Part shown: positions 41,653-50,750 of the stretch, piece after piece
Numbering within the stretch: position 1 is the stretch's first letter
Layout of the letters: every line of letters begins with the position of its first letter
Source: SZUA-448 sp045627185
GTDB taxonomy: Bacteria > Bacillota > Clostridia > Lachnospirales > Lachnospiraceae
Direction of reading: 5' to 3'
Length of the DNA stretch: 64,000 nucleotides
NCBI GenBank assembly: GCA_045627185.1
Contig: JAZQNE010000026.1
Location: 1-64,000, forward strand
The notes under the pieces: generated by a model
Database searches by the model: none
What the model was told of the DNA's origin: nothing
What the model saw: only the letters and a program-made list of their open reading frames with translations
Translations under genes and position numbers: made by a program

Positions 41653-43180
41653 TCGAATCCTTAAAAACAAAAAACTTATCAAGTGCTTTCAGAACATCAT
41701 CATCCTCTTCTTCATCAGTGTCCTGAAGCTCAGCTTTTATTTTTCTTGTTGCAAGAGGATCCTTAAATTCCTTAACAGGCTGTTCCTTCTTAACAAAGAG
41801 AACCTTATCAAGAGATTCAAGGTCTTTTGATTTACGGGCGTTGCTTTCTGCTTTTTCAGCTTTTGCTTCTACTTTTGCTTCAGCATTCTTTGCAGCTTCG
41901 GATTCAGCATTCTTTGCAGCTTCGGATTCATCTTCCAGGTCAACAAATTCCAGTTCTTCACCTGTTTCTTCAGTCAATTCGACTTCAGCAGTTTCTTCTG
42001 CAGTTTCAATAGTTTCTTCGATTTCTTCTGCTATTTCAGCAGCTTTCTCTTCAATTTCTTCAGCTGCGTCTTCAATTTCTTCAGTTGCTTCGATTTCTTC
42101 AACTTCCTCTGCCTGTTCAGCTTCCTCTGCCTGCTCAGCATCTTCAGCCTGCTCGACATCTTCTGCTTCATCAGCTTCATCTGCAGAAGGAACTTTTTCA
42201 CTAATCATCTGCTGTTCAGCTTCTGCACGAACCTGCTCTACAAATGATTTCCAGTCAAAAACAGCCTCAACAGAAGCTATGGCAACTTCAATCATGGAAT
42301 CATCCGGCTCACGGGTGGTAAGCTTCTGAAGAAGAAGTCCGGGTTTGCTGATGGCATTGATAACTTTATTGTCACTGTTTCCCGCAAAACGGATGAATTC
42401 ATAAGAAAGACCGGCAATAAACGGAATAAGAAGAACGCGTACAAGCGCCCTGAGCCATAAACTGTCAACTCTGATAAACATGAAAACAAAGACACTGAGT
42501 ATAATAACAAAAAACAGGAAACTTGTTCCGCAACGTTTGTGCTCACGGCTCTGTTCGCGAACGTTCTCCACGGTAAGGTCAAGCCCATGCTCAACACAAT
42601 TGATGGATTTGTGTTCTGCTCCGTGATACATAAACACACGCTTAATATCTTCCATACGTGAGATCAGAAGAATATAACCGATAAAAATGATAATACGAAG
42701 AAGACCTTCAAAAATTCCGGTAGCAAAGTCCCCGGCCTTTGTCCATTTTTGAATAAGGCCGGAAAGAAACGACGGAAGAAGAACAAAAATTGCAATTGCA
42801 AGAATAATTGAAAAAGCAACGGTACCGCCAATTAAAGCAGCTTCCTGTGCGTCCTTCTTCTCCGGATTTTTCTCTTCCTGCTTATCAGTCTTTTTATTGT
42901 TTTTCTTTACGGAATTCTTTTCTTCCTTCTTAGGCTCCTCTTCATCAAAGAAGCTTGCGGAGAAGGTAAGCGTTTTTATACCGATTACAAGTGAGTCCAC
43001 AAATGCAAACACACCACGAATAACAGGAATCTTATTGATAGCTTTCCTGTCTTTTCCCCCATTCTGAACATCTACGATGATCTCTCCGTCCGGTTTTCTG
43101 ACTGCAACAGCATAACGGTCAGCATTTTTCATCATAACACCTTCAATAACAGCCTGTCCGCCGATTTTTGATGATCTCAT
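41645..43180 (-). CDS. DUF1385 membrane protein with long acidic C-terminal tail
   Basis: Protein of 511 residues. The N-terminal 300 residues are the conserved DUF1385 region ('GGQAVIEGVMMKNADRYAVA' near the start, an inserted Lys/Glu linker near 80-115, then four or more membrane helices and 'HGAEHKSINCVEHG'). Its usual place is between rpmE and prmC in Firmicutes. The last 200 residues are low-complexity, rich in Glu, Ala and Asp ('AEQAEEAEQAEEVEEIE' style) and then Lys-rich, probably disordered and cytoplasmic. Function unknown. It is unusually long because of this tail. Confidence 0.85.
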   Translation of the reverse strand: MRSSKIGGQAVIEGVMMKNADRYAVAVRKPDGEIIVDVQNGGKDRKAINKIPVIRGVFAFVDSLVIGIKTLTFSASFFDEEEPKKEEKNSVKKNNKKTDKQEEKNPEKKDAQEAALIGGTVAFSIILAIAIFVLLPSFLSGLIQKWTKAGDFATGIFEGLLRIIIFIGYILLISRMEDIKRVFMYHGAEHKSINCVEHGLDLTVENVREQSREHKRCGTSFLFFVIILSVFVFMFIRVDSLWLRALVRVLLIPFIAGLSYEFIRFAGNSDNKVINAISKPGLLLQKLTTREPDDSMIEVAIASVEAVFDWKSFVEQVRAEAEQQMISEKVPSADEADEAEDVEQAEDAEQAEEAEQAEEVEEIEATEEIEDAAEEIEEKAAEIAEEIEETIETAEETAEVELTEETGEELEFVDLEDESEAAKNAESEAAKNAEAKVEAKAEKAESNARKSKDLESLDKVLFVKKEQPVKEFKDPLATRKIKAELQDTDEEEDDDVLKALDKFFVFKDSNE

Positions 43181-43220
43181 GTTTGTTACCTTCCTTCCCC
43201 AAATAAAAAGAACTTAACGC

Positions 43221-43258
43221 AAAAATAGGTTGAGAGTTTCCGCCCTCAACCTGTTTTT
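43221..43258 (-). terminator. Terminator after rpmE
   Basis: AGGTTGAG (43227-43234) and CTCAACCT (43245-43252) pair, followed on the minus strand by ATTTTTG. It sits in the 95-bp gap between rpmE and the DUF1385 gene, so some read-through must supply the downstream genes or they have another promoter. Confidence 0.78.
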
Positions 43259-43275
43259 ATCTGTATAAATCGGAA

Positions 43276-43479
43276 CTATTTGTTCAAGCCATACTTACGG
43301 TTGAACTTATCAATAGCACCACGTGCAGCAACGCTCTTCTGCTGGCCTGTATAGAATGAATGGCACTTTGAGCAGATTTCAACGTGAATCTCGTTCTTGG
43401 TTGAACCGGTCATGAACTCGTTTCCGCAGTTGCATGTAACCTTGCACTGATAGTACTTAGGATGAATTCCTTCCTTCAT
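43276..43479 (-). CDS. rpmE: Ribosomal protein L31 (zinc-binding type)
   Basis: L31 of 67 residues. The N-terminus 'MKEGIHPKY' is canonical, and the four cysteines (in 'CKVTCNCG' and 'CSKC') make it the zinc-containing C+ type. I start at the ATG at 43479 with GAGAGG 8 bases upstream; an in-frame GTG at 43488 is less likely. In most Firmicutes rpmE directly follows rho; here a peptidase/lipoprotein pair lies between them. Confidence 0.93.
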   Translation of the reverse strand: MKEGIHPKYYQCKVTCNCGNEFMTGSTKNEIHVEICSKCHSFYTGQQKSVAARGAIDKFNRKYGLNK

Positions 43480-43548
43480 GTATTTCACCTCTCATATCCG
43501 CTGCCCTATTTGGCTTGTTAATTTTGGCAAGACCGCGACAGCTTGTTC

Positions 43549-43577
43549 AGTATAGCACGTAGAGGGAAAATTTGCAA
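43549..43577 (-). promoter_or_regulatory. Promoter of rpmE
   Basis: TTGCAA (43572-43577) and TATACT (43549-43554) with a 17-bp spacer on the minus strand, about 70 bp upstream of the L31 start. Confidence 0.7.
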
Positions 43578-43663
43578 TAATAATTTTCATGAGAGAAAAA
43601 TTATTTTTTCTTCTTTCTTTACAAAAAAACATATGGAAGCATCAGAACAAAGAAGCCAAAATA

Positions 43664-44566
43664 CTATTTTGACGGATAATCTTCGGGATAAACCCAAACA
43701 CTGCACGGGCCCGAGGATGAACCTGTTAAGCCCCGGCTATACAAAGTAAATTGCGCATCCTTTCGGATATCAATAATCTTATATTGTCCGTTTTCGTCTC
43801 TGGTATATGTAAACTTAATTACACAATCCGTACACAAATGACATGAGAACACCTCTATTTTTGTACGGTCATCATCATCCATTCTCAGTGCAAGCGAACT
43901 GTCCGGATATTGATCATAAGCCTGTTTGTAAATACCGGCAACCGGATCAATTAACGCCACATCATCAATCGTATCGCCTATCTTAATGTTCATAAAATCA
44001 TTAAGTTCATGTGATTCCTTAACAAGAATAGGGTATCCGTAATAGTCCGTTGTATTCAAACGATACGAGAAAAACTTATACAGCCTGTAGCCGCCTTCTA
44101 TTTTGAAAGTGCAATAGCCATTCTGCCCATTGGTTTTGACAAGCTGTGGCTTGGGTCCCTGACTCATATCGCTCTCCAGTGAGTATGTAGCCCCGGATAG
44201 CATTATTTCTCCGCTAAAAAAGGTAAGGCCAAATGGACGTCTTGTCAACAAGTCACTGACAGAATATTCATCAAGAGAATCCTCAACATCCGAAAAGCAC
44301 GGCAGATTCACCTGTTTGCCCGTGTTAATCATCCACTTCAATTCCGAAAAACTAATGTATGAACTGTCATCCATTTGATAATCCGATGTTTTGTTGCCAT
44401 CTCCCTTGGGAAGCATTTCAGTAGGTGAAGGCTGTTCCGTGGCTGAAACACCGGGCTGCGGACTGATATCCGGCCCGTAAGACGGTACATTGGTTGCTTT
44501 TGGTTTCGTACAGGAAACAAAAAGTAGGCTGCAAATAGTAGCCAGAAATATAGCACGGAATTTCAT
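43664..44566 (-). CDS. Lipoprotein, partner of the secreted peptidase-like protein (pair A)
   Basis: Lipoprotein of 300 residues: a short signal with lipobox 'LLFVSC' (Cys near residue 19), a Pro/Ser/Thr-rich linker to about residue 60, then a globular domain. It is a paralogue of the protein at 49768-50748; the C-terminal 110 residues are nearly identical in places ('MNIKIGDTIDDVA', 'YDQYPDSSL', 'FSCHLC'). The Cys pair in 'CHLCTDC' could bind metal or form disulfides. It lies 7 bp downstream of the 567-residue secreted protein. I do not recognise the family; a substrate or immunity partner is possible. Confidence 0.78.
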   Translation of the reverse strand: MKFRAIFLATICSLLFVSCTKPKATNVPSYGPDISPQPGVSATEQPSPTEMLPKGDGNKTSDYQMDDSSYISFSELKWMINTGKQVNLPCFSDVEDSLDEYSVSDLLTRRPFGLTFFSGEIMLSGATYSLESDMSQGPKPQLVKTNGQNGYCTFKIEGGYRLYKFFSYRLNTTDYYGYPILVKESHELNDFMNIKIGDTIDDVALIDPVAGIYKQAYDQYPDSSLALRMDDDDRTKIEVFSCHLCTDCVIKFTYTRDENGQYKIIDIRKDAQFTLYSRGLTGSSSGPCSVWVYPEDYPSK

Positions 44567-44573
44567 TAGTTAC

Positions 44574-46277
44574 TTACCTCGCTATTGAATAATATACAAT
44601 TGAACTATTGTAGAATTGTGAGTAAGCAAGGTCACCTAATTCATATACGTTCCAACTTATTGCCTGCGGATTAGTATAGACATTCGAATTTGGTACTATT
44701 CTCGATGGATAGCTGCCGCGTTTATCTGCCCAAGAGCCATCTCCTAATTGAATAAACCAATGATAATCCCAAATATCAACACCGGCGTCAAACCGTCCGT
44801 TTTCATTTGAATCGACATAACCAACTCTAAGAGCAGCTCGATAATACGAAAAATTTTCAATTCCTGAATTATATGAATCCAATTCGGTAAAAACAAACCT
44901 TTGATCATCCATAAATGTTTCAAAAACCGTTTTTACTTTTTCTAAAATATCTTCGGTATCTACAGCATCACTTAATATAGAATCCCAATTTCTCCAGTTA
45001 TAACCAAAATTAATATAATACTTTAATGCATAACCCGCACAGTTAAATGTATCATCAAAATCATCTACGTGATAATAATTCTGATTAGAAACAGTATGTA
45101 CTATTGAGTAATTTGGCGAATTTGTTGCACAGTCACCCGCAACAGGAAAGCTTCGGGATAACGTAGTGTAGGATGGAAAATAATACCCTGCAGACGAATA
45201 GTAACCACATAGAATCGTAGTTGTAACTTGTTCTTTTGTATTTGAAATCGAATATGAATAACTTTGTGGATAAAGCCAGCCAGATGTTGAATTCAGAACC
45301 CCAAATGATAAGCCATCGACGCTCTCATATTTCCAAAAATTATCTGCACCAATTGTAGTCTCTAAATAAAACAACGTATTTCCTAAAGAATCCTTTTTTA
45401 TTTGAACACCATCTATCGTTTTAACAGCAGTTCTATTCTGAGATTCTAAATCATCACAATCTTCACGTTCACTTGTCTCCAGACAAAAATGATTATTTGT
45501 GTCGAGTATCATTTGTTCAGGCATATTCTCTGCTGCACAGCATTCATCCATAGTATGGCTGAAAATTGAAATTTCAGCATTAATTTCAACTCTTTTGATG
45601 TCGGACGAATAATAAATAATATCAGTATCCGTCAGCTGCTGCTTGTATTCTTCGGTTTCCTTATTATTTTGAATTATAGTTTCAACATCTCTGCGAAGCT
45701 CAGCTTCATATTCCGCAAGAGTATAAGAAGCAAGCGGTCTGTGAGGATTTCCCGGCATAAACATTTCAGGCACAAAGCACGTGAAGATGCCATATTCTTC
45801 ATTTATTTTATCATTAATCGCCTGATATTCAGCTATTGCTTCACTCGATATATAACAATTGTCAATGAATGCCACACGCTTATCAACATCTGCTTCGGTA
45901 AAAAGGCACTCATCTTCAGGGACTGCGGTCGTATCAAACAAATATACGGCATTGGGATTTTGTGCACGCTTAGCCAAAATTGCTTCGCGCATTTTAGATT
46001 CAAACTCCTCAGGAGAAAAAAGCAAAACATATGAATCGCTGTCACGTGACATGTCTTCCTGGGTAAAGCCCAGATGGAAACCGTATTCCGCATTCAAACG
46101 TTTAAGAATTCCGGAATATATTTCATAATCTTCTTCAGAAAGATAAAGCGGATCATATTCCTTTATATTTTCATTTGCAGAAATAGCAATTGTCCCTGTT
46201 TCGGCTTTTCCGGCCATACATGGAGCAAGCAATATGAAAATAAGAAGCGCTAAAAAAAACATGTTTGTTCTTTTCAT
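44574..46277 (-). CDS. Secreted papain-like/NlpC-like cysteine peptidase or amidase (pair A)
   Basis: Exported protein of 567 residues. The signal peptide core is at about 8-25. The N-terminal third holds two diverged copies of a helical repeat of about 60 residues, each with 'LN-EYG'-like and 'EFESKMR/EYEAELR' strings (about 35-95 and 125-190). The C-terminal third has 'FNCAGYALKYY' (Cys near 425) and 'DYHWFIQLGDGSWADKRG' (His near 515), a Cys and His spaced as in papain-like amidases. This predicts peptidoglycan or peptide cleavage outside the cell, unverified. The start at 46277 follows GGAGG. Transcribed with the lipoprotein gene, ahead of it. Confidence 0.8.
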   Translation of the reverse strand: MKRTNMFFLALLIFILLAPCMAGKAETGTIAISANENIKEYDPLYLSEEDYEIYSGILKRLNAEYGFHLGFTQEDMSRDSDSYVLLFSPEEFESKMREAILAKRAQNPNAVYLFDTTAVPEDECLFTEADVDKRVAFIDNCYISSEAIAEYQAINDKINEEYGIFTCFVPEMFMPGNPHRPLASYTLAEYEAELRRDVETIIQNNKETEEYKQQLTDTDIIYYSSDIKRVEINAEISIFSHTMDECCAAENMPEQMILDTNNHFCLETSEREDCDDLESQNRTAVKTIDGVQIKKDSLGNTLFYLETTIGADNFWKYESVDGLSFGVLNSTSGWLYPQSYSYSISNTKEQVTTTILCGYYSSAGYYFPSYTTLSRSFPVAGDCATNSPNYSIVHTVSNQNYYHVDDFDDTFNCAGYALKYYINFGYNWRNWDSILSDAVDTEDILEKVKTVFETFMDDQRFVFTELDSYNSGIENFSYYRAALRVGYVDSNENGRFDAGVDIWDYHWFIQLGDGSWADKRGSYPSRIVPNSNVYTNPQAISWNVYELGDLAYSQFYNSSIVYYSIAR

Positions 46278-46350
46278 AATTTTTTCCTCCTTCAATTTTA
46301 GAATCAAGATTTCAATTTACCAACAAGTCATCGGCCAAATGACTGCACTA

Positions 46351-46380
46351 ATAGTAACACATTTTTTCTGCTTATGTCAA
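46351..46380 (-). promoter_or_regulatory. Promoter of pair A
   Basis: TTGACA (46375-46380) and TACTAT (46351-46356) with an 18-bp spacer on the minus strand. The spacer has an AAAAAA tract but no long repeat. Followed by the peptidase gene at 46277. Confidence 0.65.
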
Positions 46381-46468
46381 GACTGATTTAATAGTTTTTA
46401 AGTGGGCCTAAAATGAAATTGTAAATTTCGCTCCTTCAACAAGCATTTTTATTGAAACCTTCCCCACC

Positions 46469-48064
46469 TCAGAACGGAGTCCCGGGCTGCGGCTGATTGC
46501 GAAGAATTCCATTTTTTCTGATATAGTCCACCAACTCGGCATTCGTTTTTGTCTGAGCAAAAAGTTGAATAATCCGCTCAACAGCATCCTCGGAGCGGAC
46601 ACTGTTCAAGGCTTTTCTTGTCAGGAAATTAGCTTCCATTTCAGGCTGTGAAAGAAGAAGATCATCACGCCTCGTACTTGACTTCGGAAGATCGATTGCA
46701 GGGAAAATACGTCTTTCGGAAAGGCTTCTGTCAAGCACAAGCTCCATATTACCGGTACCCTTAAATTCCTCGAAAACAACATCATCCATACGGCTGCCGG
46801 TGTCGACTAGTGCCGTTGCAAGAACAGTCAGGCTGCCGCCTTCACGCATTTTACGGGCTGCGCCGAAAAACTTCTTAGGCATGTGAAGAGCAGCAGGGTC
46901 AAGACCGCCGGAAAGAGTACGGCCGCTACTGATACATGTCAGGTTGTATGCTCGGGCAAGACGTGTAATACTGTCAAGCAGAATAACAACATCCTTCTGG
47001 TGCTCAACAAGGCGTTTTGCACGCTCTATAACCATTTCTGAAACACGCTTGTGATTTTCCGGAAGTTCATCAAATGTTGAGTAAATAACCTCAACATTGT
47101 CACCCTGGATGGATTCCTTCATATCAGTAACTTCCTCGGGACGTTCGTCAATCAGAAGGATGATGATGTGCATCTCAGGATGGTTTGTCTTGATAGCATT
47201 TGCAATCTGCTTGAGAAGTGTTGTTTTACCTGCCTTCGGCTGGGAAACAATCATACCACGCTGGCCCTTGCCAATGGGCGAAATCAAGTCAACCATACGC
47301 ATGGATACGCCGCAGCCCGGAGTTTCCAGATGAATCCTCTCATATGGGAACACCGGTGTCAGGTCTTCAAAACGCTTTCTGTGTATGGCCTCTCCAACGC
47401 TGAAGCCATTTACGGAATTGACATAAAGCAGGGCATTGAACTTCTCACCCTGGTTTTTATCTTTAACAAGGCCCTTAATAATATCACCGGTTTTCAGATT
47501 CATGCGACGGATCTGCATGGGTGAAACGTAAACGTCTTCAGGTCCGGGAAGGAAATTGTCACAACGAATGAATCCAAAGCCGTCCGGCATAATTTCAAGG
47601 ATGCCTTCTTTAATGTTCTGTGTCTGATTCTGCACCGGCTTTGCTTCAGGAGCGGGCTGCTCCTGCTGTACATTCTGAACCGGTTTTACAGGTTCTTCCG
47701 CTTTTTCCGGCTCTGCAGGCTGCTTGATTTCGAGCTTCTTCTCTGCAACATTCTTTGGTTCAGGCTTTTCAGATTTCTTACCCTTCACCTTCTTGCCTTC
47801 GGTTTTTTCAACTTTTTCAGTCTTCTTTGCCTCAGGTTTTTCTACCTTCTTCACAGTCTTCTTTGCCTCAGGTTTTTCCGCTTTCTTCTCAGGCTTCTTT
47901 GCCTCAGGTTTTTCTGCTTTCTTCACAGGCTTTGCAGGGGCTTCCGCCTTTGAAAGCGCATCAATAATTTCCTGCTTCTTCGCGCCGGACCTGATTTCCA
48001 CACCACGTTCCTTTGCAAGTTCAAGAAGCTTTGCTACTGTTAATTTATCTAATGAATCTGCCAT
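46469..48064 (-). CDS. rho: Transcription termination factor Rho
   Basis: Hexameric RNA helicase of 531 residues that ends transcription. The N-terminal 'LDKLTVAKLLELAKERGVEIR' is the Rho N domain; the following 110 residues are a Lys/Pro/Glu-rich insertion built from repeats of 'KKAEKPEAKK', longer than usual and probably disordered. The RNA-binding OB domain follows (about 150-210), then Walker A 'SQPKAGKTTLLKQI' near 285, 'LLDSITRLARAY' near 365 and the R-loop. The C-terminus is normal. Its usual downstream neighbour rpmE is displaced by the inserted pair. It lies 24 bp after the 5'-nucleotidase gene. Confidence 0.94.
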   Translation of the reverse strand: MADSLDKLTVAKLLELAKERGVEIRSGAKKQEIIDALSKAEAPAKPVKKAEKPEAKKPEKKAEKPEAKKTVKKVEKPEAKKTEKVEKTEGKKVKGKKSEKPEPKNVAEKKLEIKQPAEPEKAEEPVKPVQNVQQEQPAPEAKPVQNQTQNIKEGILEIMPDGFGFIRCDNFLPGPEDVYVSPMQIRRMNLKTGDIIKGLVKDKNQGEKFNALLYVNSVNGFSVGEAIHRKRFEDLTPVFPYERIHLETPGCGVSMRMVDLISPIGKGQRGMIVSQPKAGKTTLLKQIANAIKTNHPEMHIIILLIDERPEEVTDMKESIQGDNVEVIYSTFDELPENHKRVSEMVIERAKRLVEHQKDVVILLDSITRLARAYNLTCISSGRTLSGGLDPAALHMPKKFFGAARKMREGGSLTVLATALVDTGSRMDDVVFEEFKGTGNMELVLDRSLSERRIFPAIDLPKSSTRRDDLLLSQPEMEANFLTRKALNSVRSEDAVERIIQLFAQTKTNAELVDYIRKNGILRNQPQPGTPF

Positions 48065-48088
48065 AAATAATCCTTTCGGTATATGTTT

Positions 48089-49555
48089 TCAGTCAACAAT
48101 TGTCTGACGCCCGTCAATTTTGCCCTCAAGATTCTGCATGCCGGCAAGCAGTTCTGTGTAAATGCCGCATATAGAACTACCGACAATTCGTGGTGCATGG
48201 TTCTTAACAACCTCATCAAACGGAACATCAAAAAACTCTTGGAAGTTGTTGTAATGGAAGCTCTGAAGAGCTACTTTAATCATCTGCTCATCGGTAATTT
48301 CCTTGCCGTAAAGCGTAAAGGAATCAAAGCGCTGGTTCTTTCTGGACCATTTGAAGCGGAATGTGCCGGAATACTGATAATACTCAGTGTGACCCGACTC
48401 AATAAAAGCATCCTCACGAAGCACAAAACCAATCATGTGACGTAACTGCTTTCCGGTAACATAGAGCATGTGAAGAGCATCATCGTAGGGGAAGAATTCC
48501 TTGAAATCCTGAACTCTGACAATAGGTCCAAGTTCAGTCTTACGGAGACTTCCCGAACCCAGAATCATAATGTCAAAGCTTGAGCCGTCCTGCATAACGT
48601 CCGCAAAAAGGTTGCCAAGCTCTGTTTCCTTATTTCGCACGGGATGTGTCAGTGTTCTTGAGAAGGTGGTGAGAATCTGAGCGTATTTCTCATCAGTCTT
48701 CTCCTTGTAGGAATTGAGGAGGGTTTCCATGGTGGAATCTTCCTCGCAGCGGTTTTCATCTATCTTTACAATGTTCCACTCAAAATTCTTAACCTTGTGC
48801 GTATCACTGTCAAAAGTAATCTCTGCGCGTCCTACCTGGTTTGTACCGCTTCCGGCCTGTACAATAGGGATGCCGTTAACAACCTCCGGTTTTTCCATAA
48901 GCGTATGCGTGTGTGCACCTATAATCAGGTCAACGCCTGCAGTCTCAGGAAGCATACCCGCAAGTTTGATGTCTTCCTCAAGGCCGATATGCGACAAAAT
49001 TACAGTGTAATCGATATCTGTTGTCTTATATGTATCACAGATAATGCTGATTTCATTAGCAGCTTCCCTTACGTCAACAAAACTTCCTACAATGTTTTCC
49101 GATTTTGTGGAAGCCAGCACTTCATCGGTAATAATGCCGATGAACAGAACCTTGATGCCGTTTTTCTCAATAATCAGGTAAGGATTAAAGAGTCTTGCAT
49201 GGTTTGTCTTAATGAAGAAGTTTGCATTGATAATGGGGAATCTTGCGCATTTTTCGATAAAAAGAAGGTGTGACAGACCGTAGTCAACCTCATGATTTCC
49301 GAGCGTTACAACATCCGGATACAGGAGATTCATAAGTTCAATTGTAGACAGTCCAAGGTATTCGCTGTCAATAATAGACCCCTTGAACATATCTCCCGCG
49401 ATAGCATAAATTACATTGTCTTTGCAGGCTCTGACCCCCTTGATATAACCTGAAAGTCTTGCAAGACCGCCTGTTTTTACTCCATCAACGTCCTTTTCAA
49501 GGAAATCGCCGTGGATATCGTTCGAATGAATAAGCGTGATTTTAGTGTCGCCCAT
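48089..49555 (-). CDS. 5'-nucleotidase/2',3'-cyclic phosphodiesterase family protein
   Basis: Metallophosphoesterase of 488 residues. The metal motifs are 'IHSNDIHGDF' at the N-terminus, 'GDMFKGS' near 45, 'GNHEVDYG' near 75 and 'GAHTHTL' near 205; a C-terminal 5'-nucleotidase domain follows. No signal peptide is present with the start at 49555, which has a CGGAGG site 6 bases upstream. An in-frame hydrophobic stretch further upstream (49556-49738) lacks its own site and I reject it. The protein would thus be cytoplasmic, in contrast to most relatives, which are secreted. Confidence 0.85.
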   Translation of the reverse strand: MGDTKITLIHSNDIHGDFLEKDVDGVKTGGLARLSGYIKGVRACKDNVIYAIAGDMFKGSIIDSEYLGLSTIELMNLLYPDVVTLGNHEVDYGLSHLLFIEKCARFPIINANFFIKTNHARLFNPYLIIEKNGIKVLFIGIITDEVLASTKSENIVGSFVDVREAANEISIICDTYKTTDIDYTVILSHIGLEEDIKLAGMLPETAGVDLIIGAHTHTLMEKPEVVNGIPIVQAGSGTNQVGRAEITFDSDTHKVKNFEWNIVKIDENRCEEDSTMETLLNSYKEKTDEKYAQILTTFSRTLTHPVRNKETELGNLFADVMQDGSSFDIMILGSGSLRKTELGPIVRVQDFKEFFPYDDALHMLYVTGKQLRHMIGFVLREDAFIESGHTEYYQYSGTFRFKWSRKNQRFDSFTLYGKEITDEQMIKVALQSFHYNNFQEFFDVPFDEVVKNHAPRIVGSSICGIYTELLAGMQNLEGKIDGRQTIVD

Positions 49556-49767
49556 GGAAAACCTCCGATTTGGAAAAAGAAAATAAAGAATTTTCAGAAA
49601 AGCAGTAATAAAATGCAGGCTCATAAGAATGCAACCGCCCGATGCATTTATGATAACATTCGCGCAAACGAAAATCAACAAAAATATCCCAACTGCCTCA
49701 TGGCAATCGGGATATTTACATTTTACAATATTATTCAAACAGTATTTCAGGCGAGGAAATAACCTTT

Positions 49768-50748
49768 TTATTCGTCAGGATAGTCTTCCGGAAAAATTTG
49801 AGCTCTAAAAGACCAGCTTGCACCGATATTTCCGGTGTAAAGGCGATAATTGCCATCTTTCCAAATATCAATAATCTTATATTGTCCGTCAGCATCTCGC
49901 GTATAAACGAACTCAATCGCGCAATCTCTGCACAGGTGACAGGAGAAAACCCTCAGCTTATATGAAGCCTCTTCACCTTTTTGAAGGACCAGTGACGAGT
50001 CCGGATATTGATCGTATATGCTTTTATAGATATCGGCAACGGGATCGATTGCAGCCACATCATCAATAGTGTCACCTATTTTAATGTTCATAAAGTCCAT
50101 TAATTCCAGAGGCTTCTTCACAAGGATGGGATATCCCGTATATTGGAGGTTTCCAAAGGAGTCCTTATAGAAAAACTTAAACAGTCTAAACCCTCCTTCA
50201 ATTTTGAAAGCAAAATATCCCTCGTTATTTTTTGTTTTGACAAACTGCGGTTTTATTCCTGTGCTCAAATCATTGATGATTGTTCCATCCGTCATTCCCG
50301 ATCTCATCGAAAAACTTTTTGCGTCATTAATGAGTCCCAAAGAATTTCTCCCCTGTAATTCAGAGAGAGTCCTTTCCTGCAATAATGACTCTGCTTCGGA
50401 ATATGCCGGAAAGCGGACCTCCTTTTGTGAATCAAGCATCCACCAAACTTCTGTTTCATTAAAATAGGAGTTGTCCTCAACTTTGTAGTCCAGCATCGAA
50501 CTTCCGTCACCCTTTGGAAAAACGGTTTTCGCATCGATTCTCTTCACTTTAACTGCCGAATATGTTCCGTCGGATTTCTGCTGATAAATATAATTCGGCG
50601 GGAGCGTAGGAGTTACGGAAGGGATAATATCCGATTTATGATCTTCAGAGCCGGGTACAGGAGAGGCTTGCGGAGTTACGCCTTTCTTTTTACACGAAAT
50701 CATAAAAACGCATATCGCCAAAATAAGAATGAAATAGAAATGCTTCAT
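49768..50748 (-). CDS. Lipoprotein, partner of the secreted peptidase-like protein (pair B)
   Basis: Lipoprotein of 326 residues with lipobox 'VFMISC' (Cys near 19), a Pro/Ser-rich linker and a globular domain homologous to the pair A lipoprotein throughout its C-terminal half ('FMNIKIGDTIDDVAAIDPV', 'FSCHLCRDC', 'DADGQYKIIDI'). The start at 50748 follows GAGG and is 2 bp past the peptidase gene stop, so translation is coupled. Role unknown; the pairing in both copies means the two proteins act together or one protects against the other. Confidence 0.78.
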   Translation of the reverse strand: MKHFYFILILAICVFMISCKKKGVTPQASPVPGSEDHKSDIIPSVTPTLPPNYIYQQKSDGTYSAVKVKRIDAKTVFPKGDGSSMLDYKVEDNSYFNETEVWWMLDSQKEVRFPAYSEAESLLQERTLSELQGRNSLGLINDAKSFSMRSGMTDGTIINDLSTGIKPQFVKTKNNEGYFAFKIEGGFRLFKFFYKDSFGNLQYTGYPILVKKPLELMDFMNIKIGDTIDDVAAIDPVADIYKSIYDQYPDSSLVLQKGEEASYKLRVFSCHLCRDCAIEFVYTRDADGQYKIIDIWKDGNYRLYTGNIGASWSFRAQIFPEDYPDE

Positions 50749-50750
50749 TG

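Noticed and set aside
49556..49738. N-terminal extension of the 5'-nucleotidase with a hydrophobic segment, which would make it secreted
   Set aside because: No ribosome-binding site precedes the longer frame, while a strong CGGAGG precedes the ATG at 49555.
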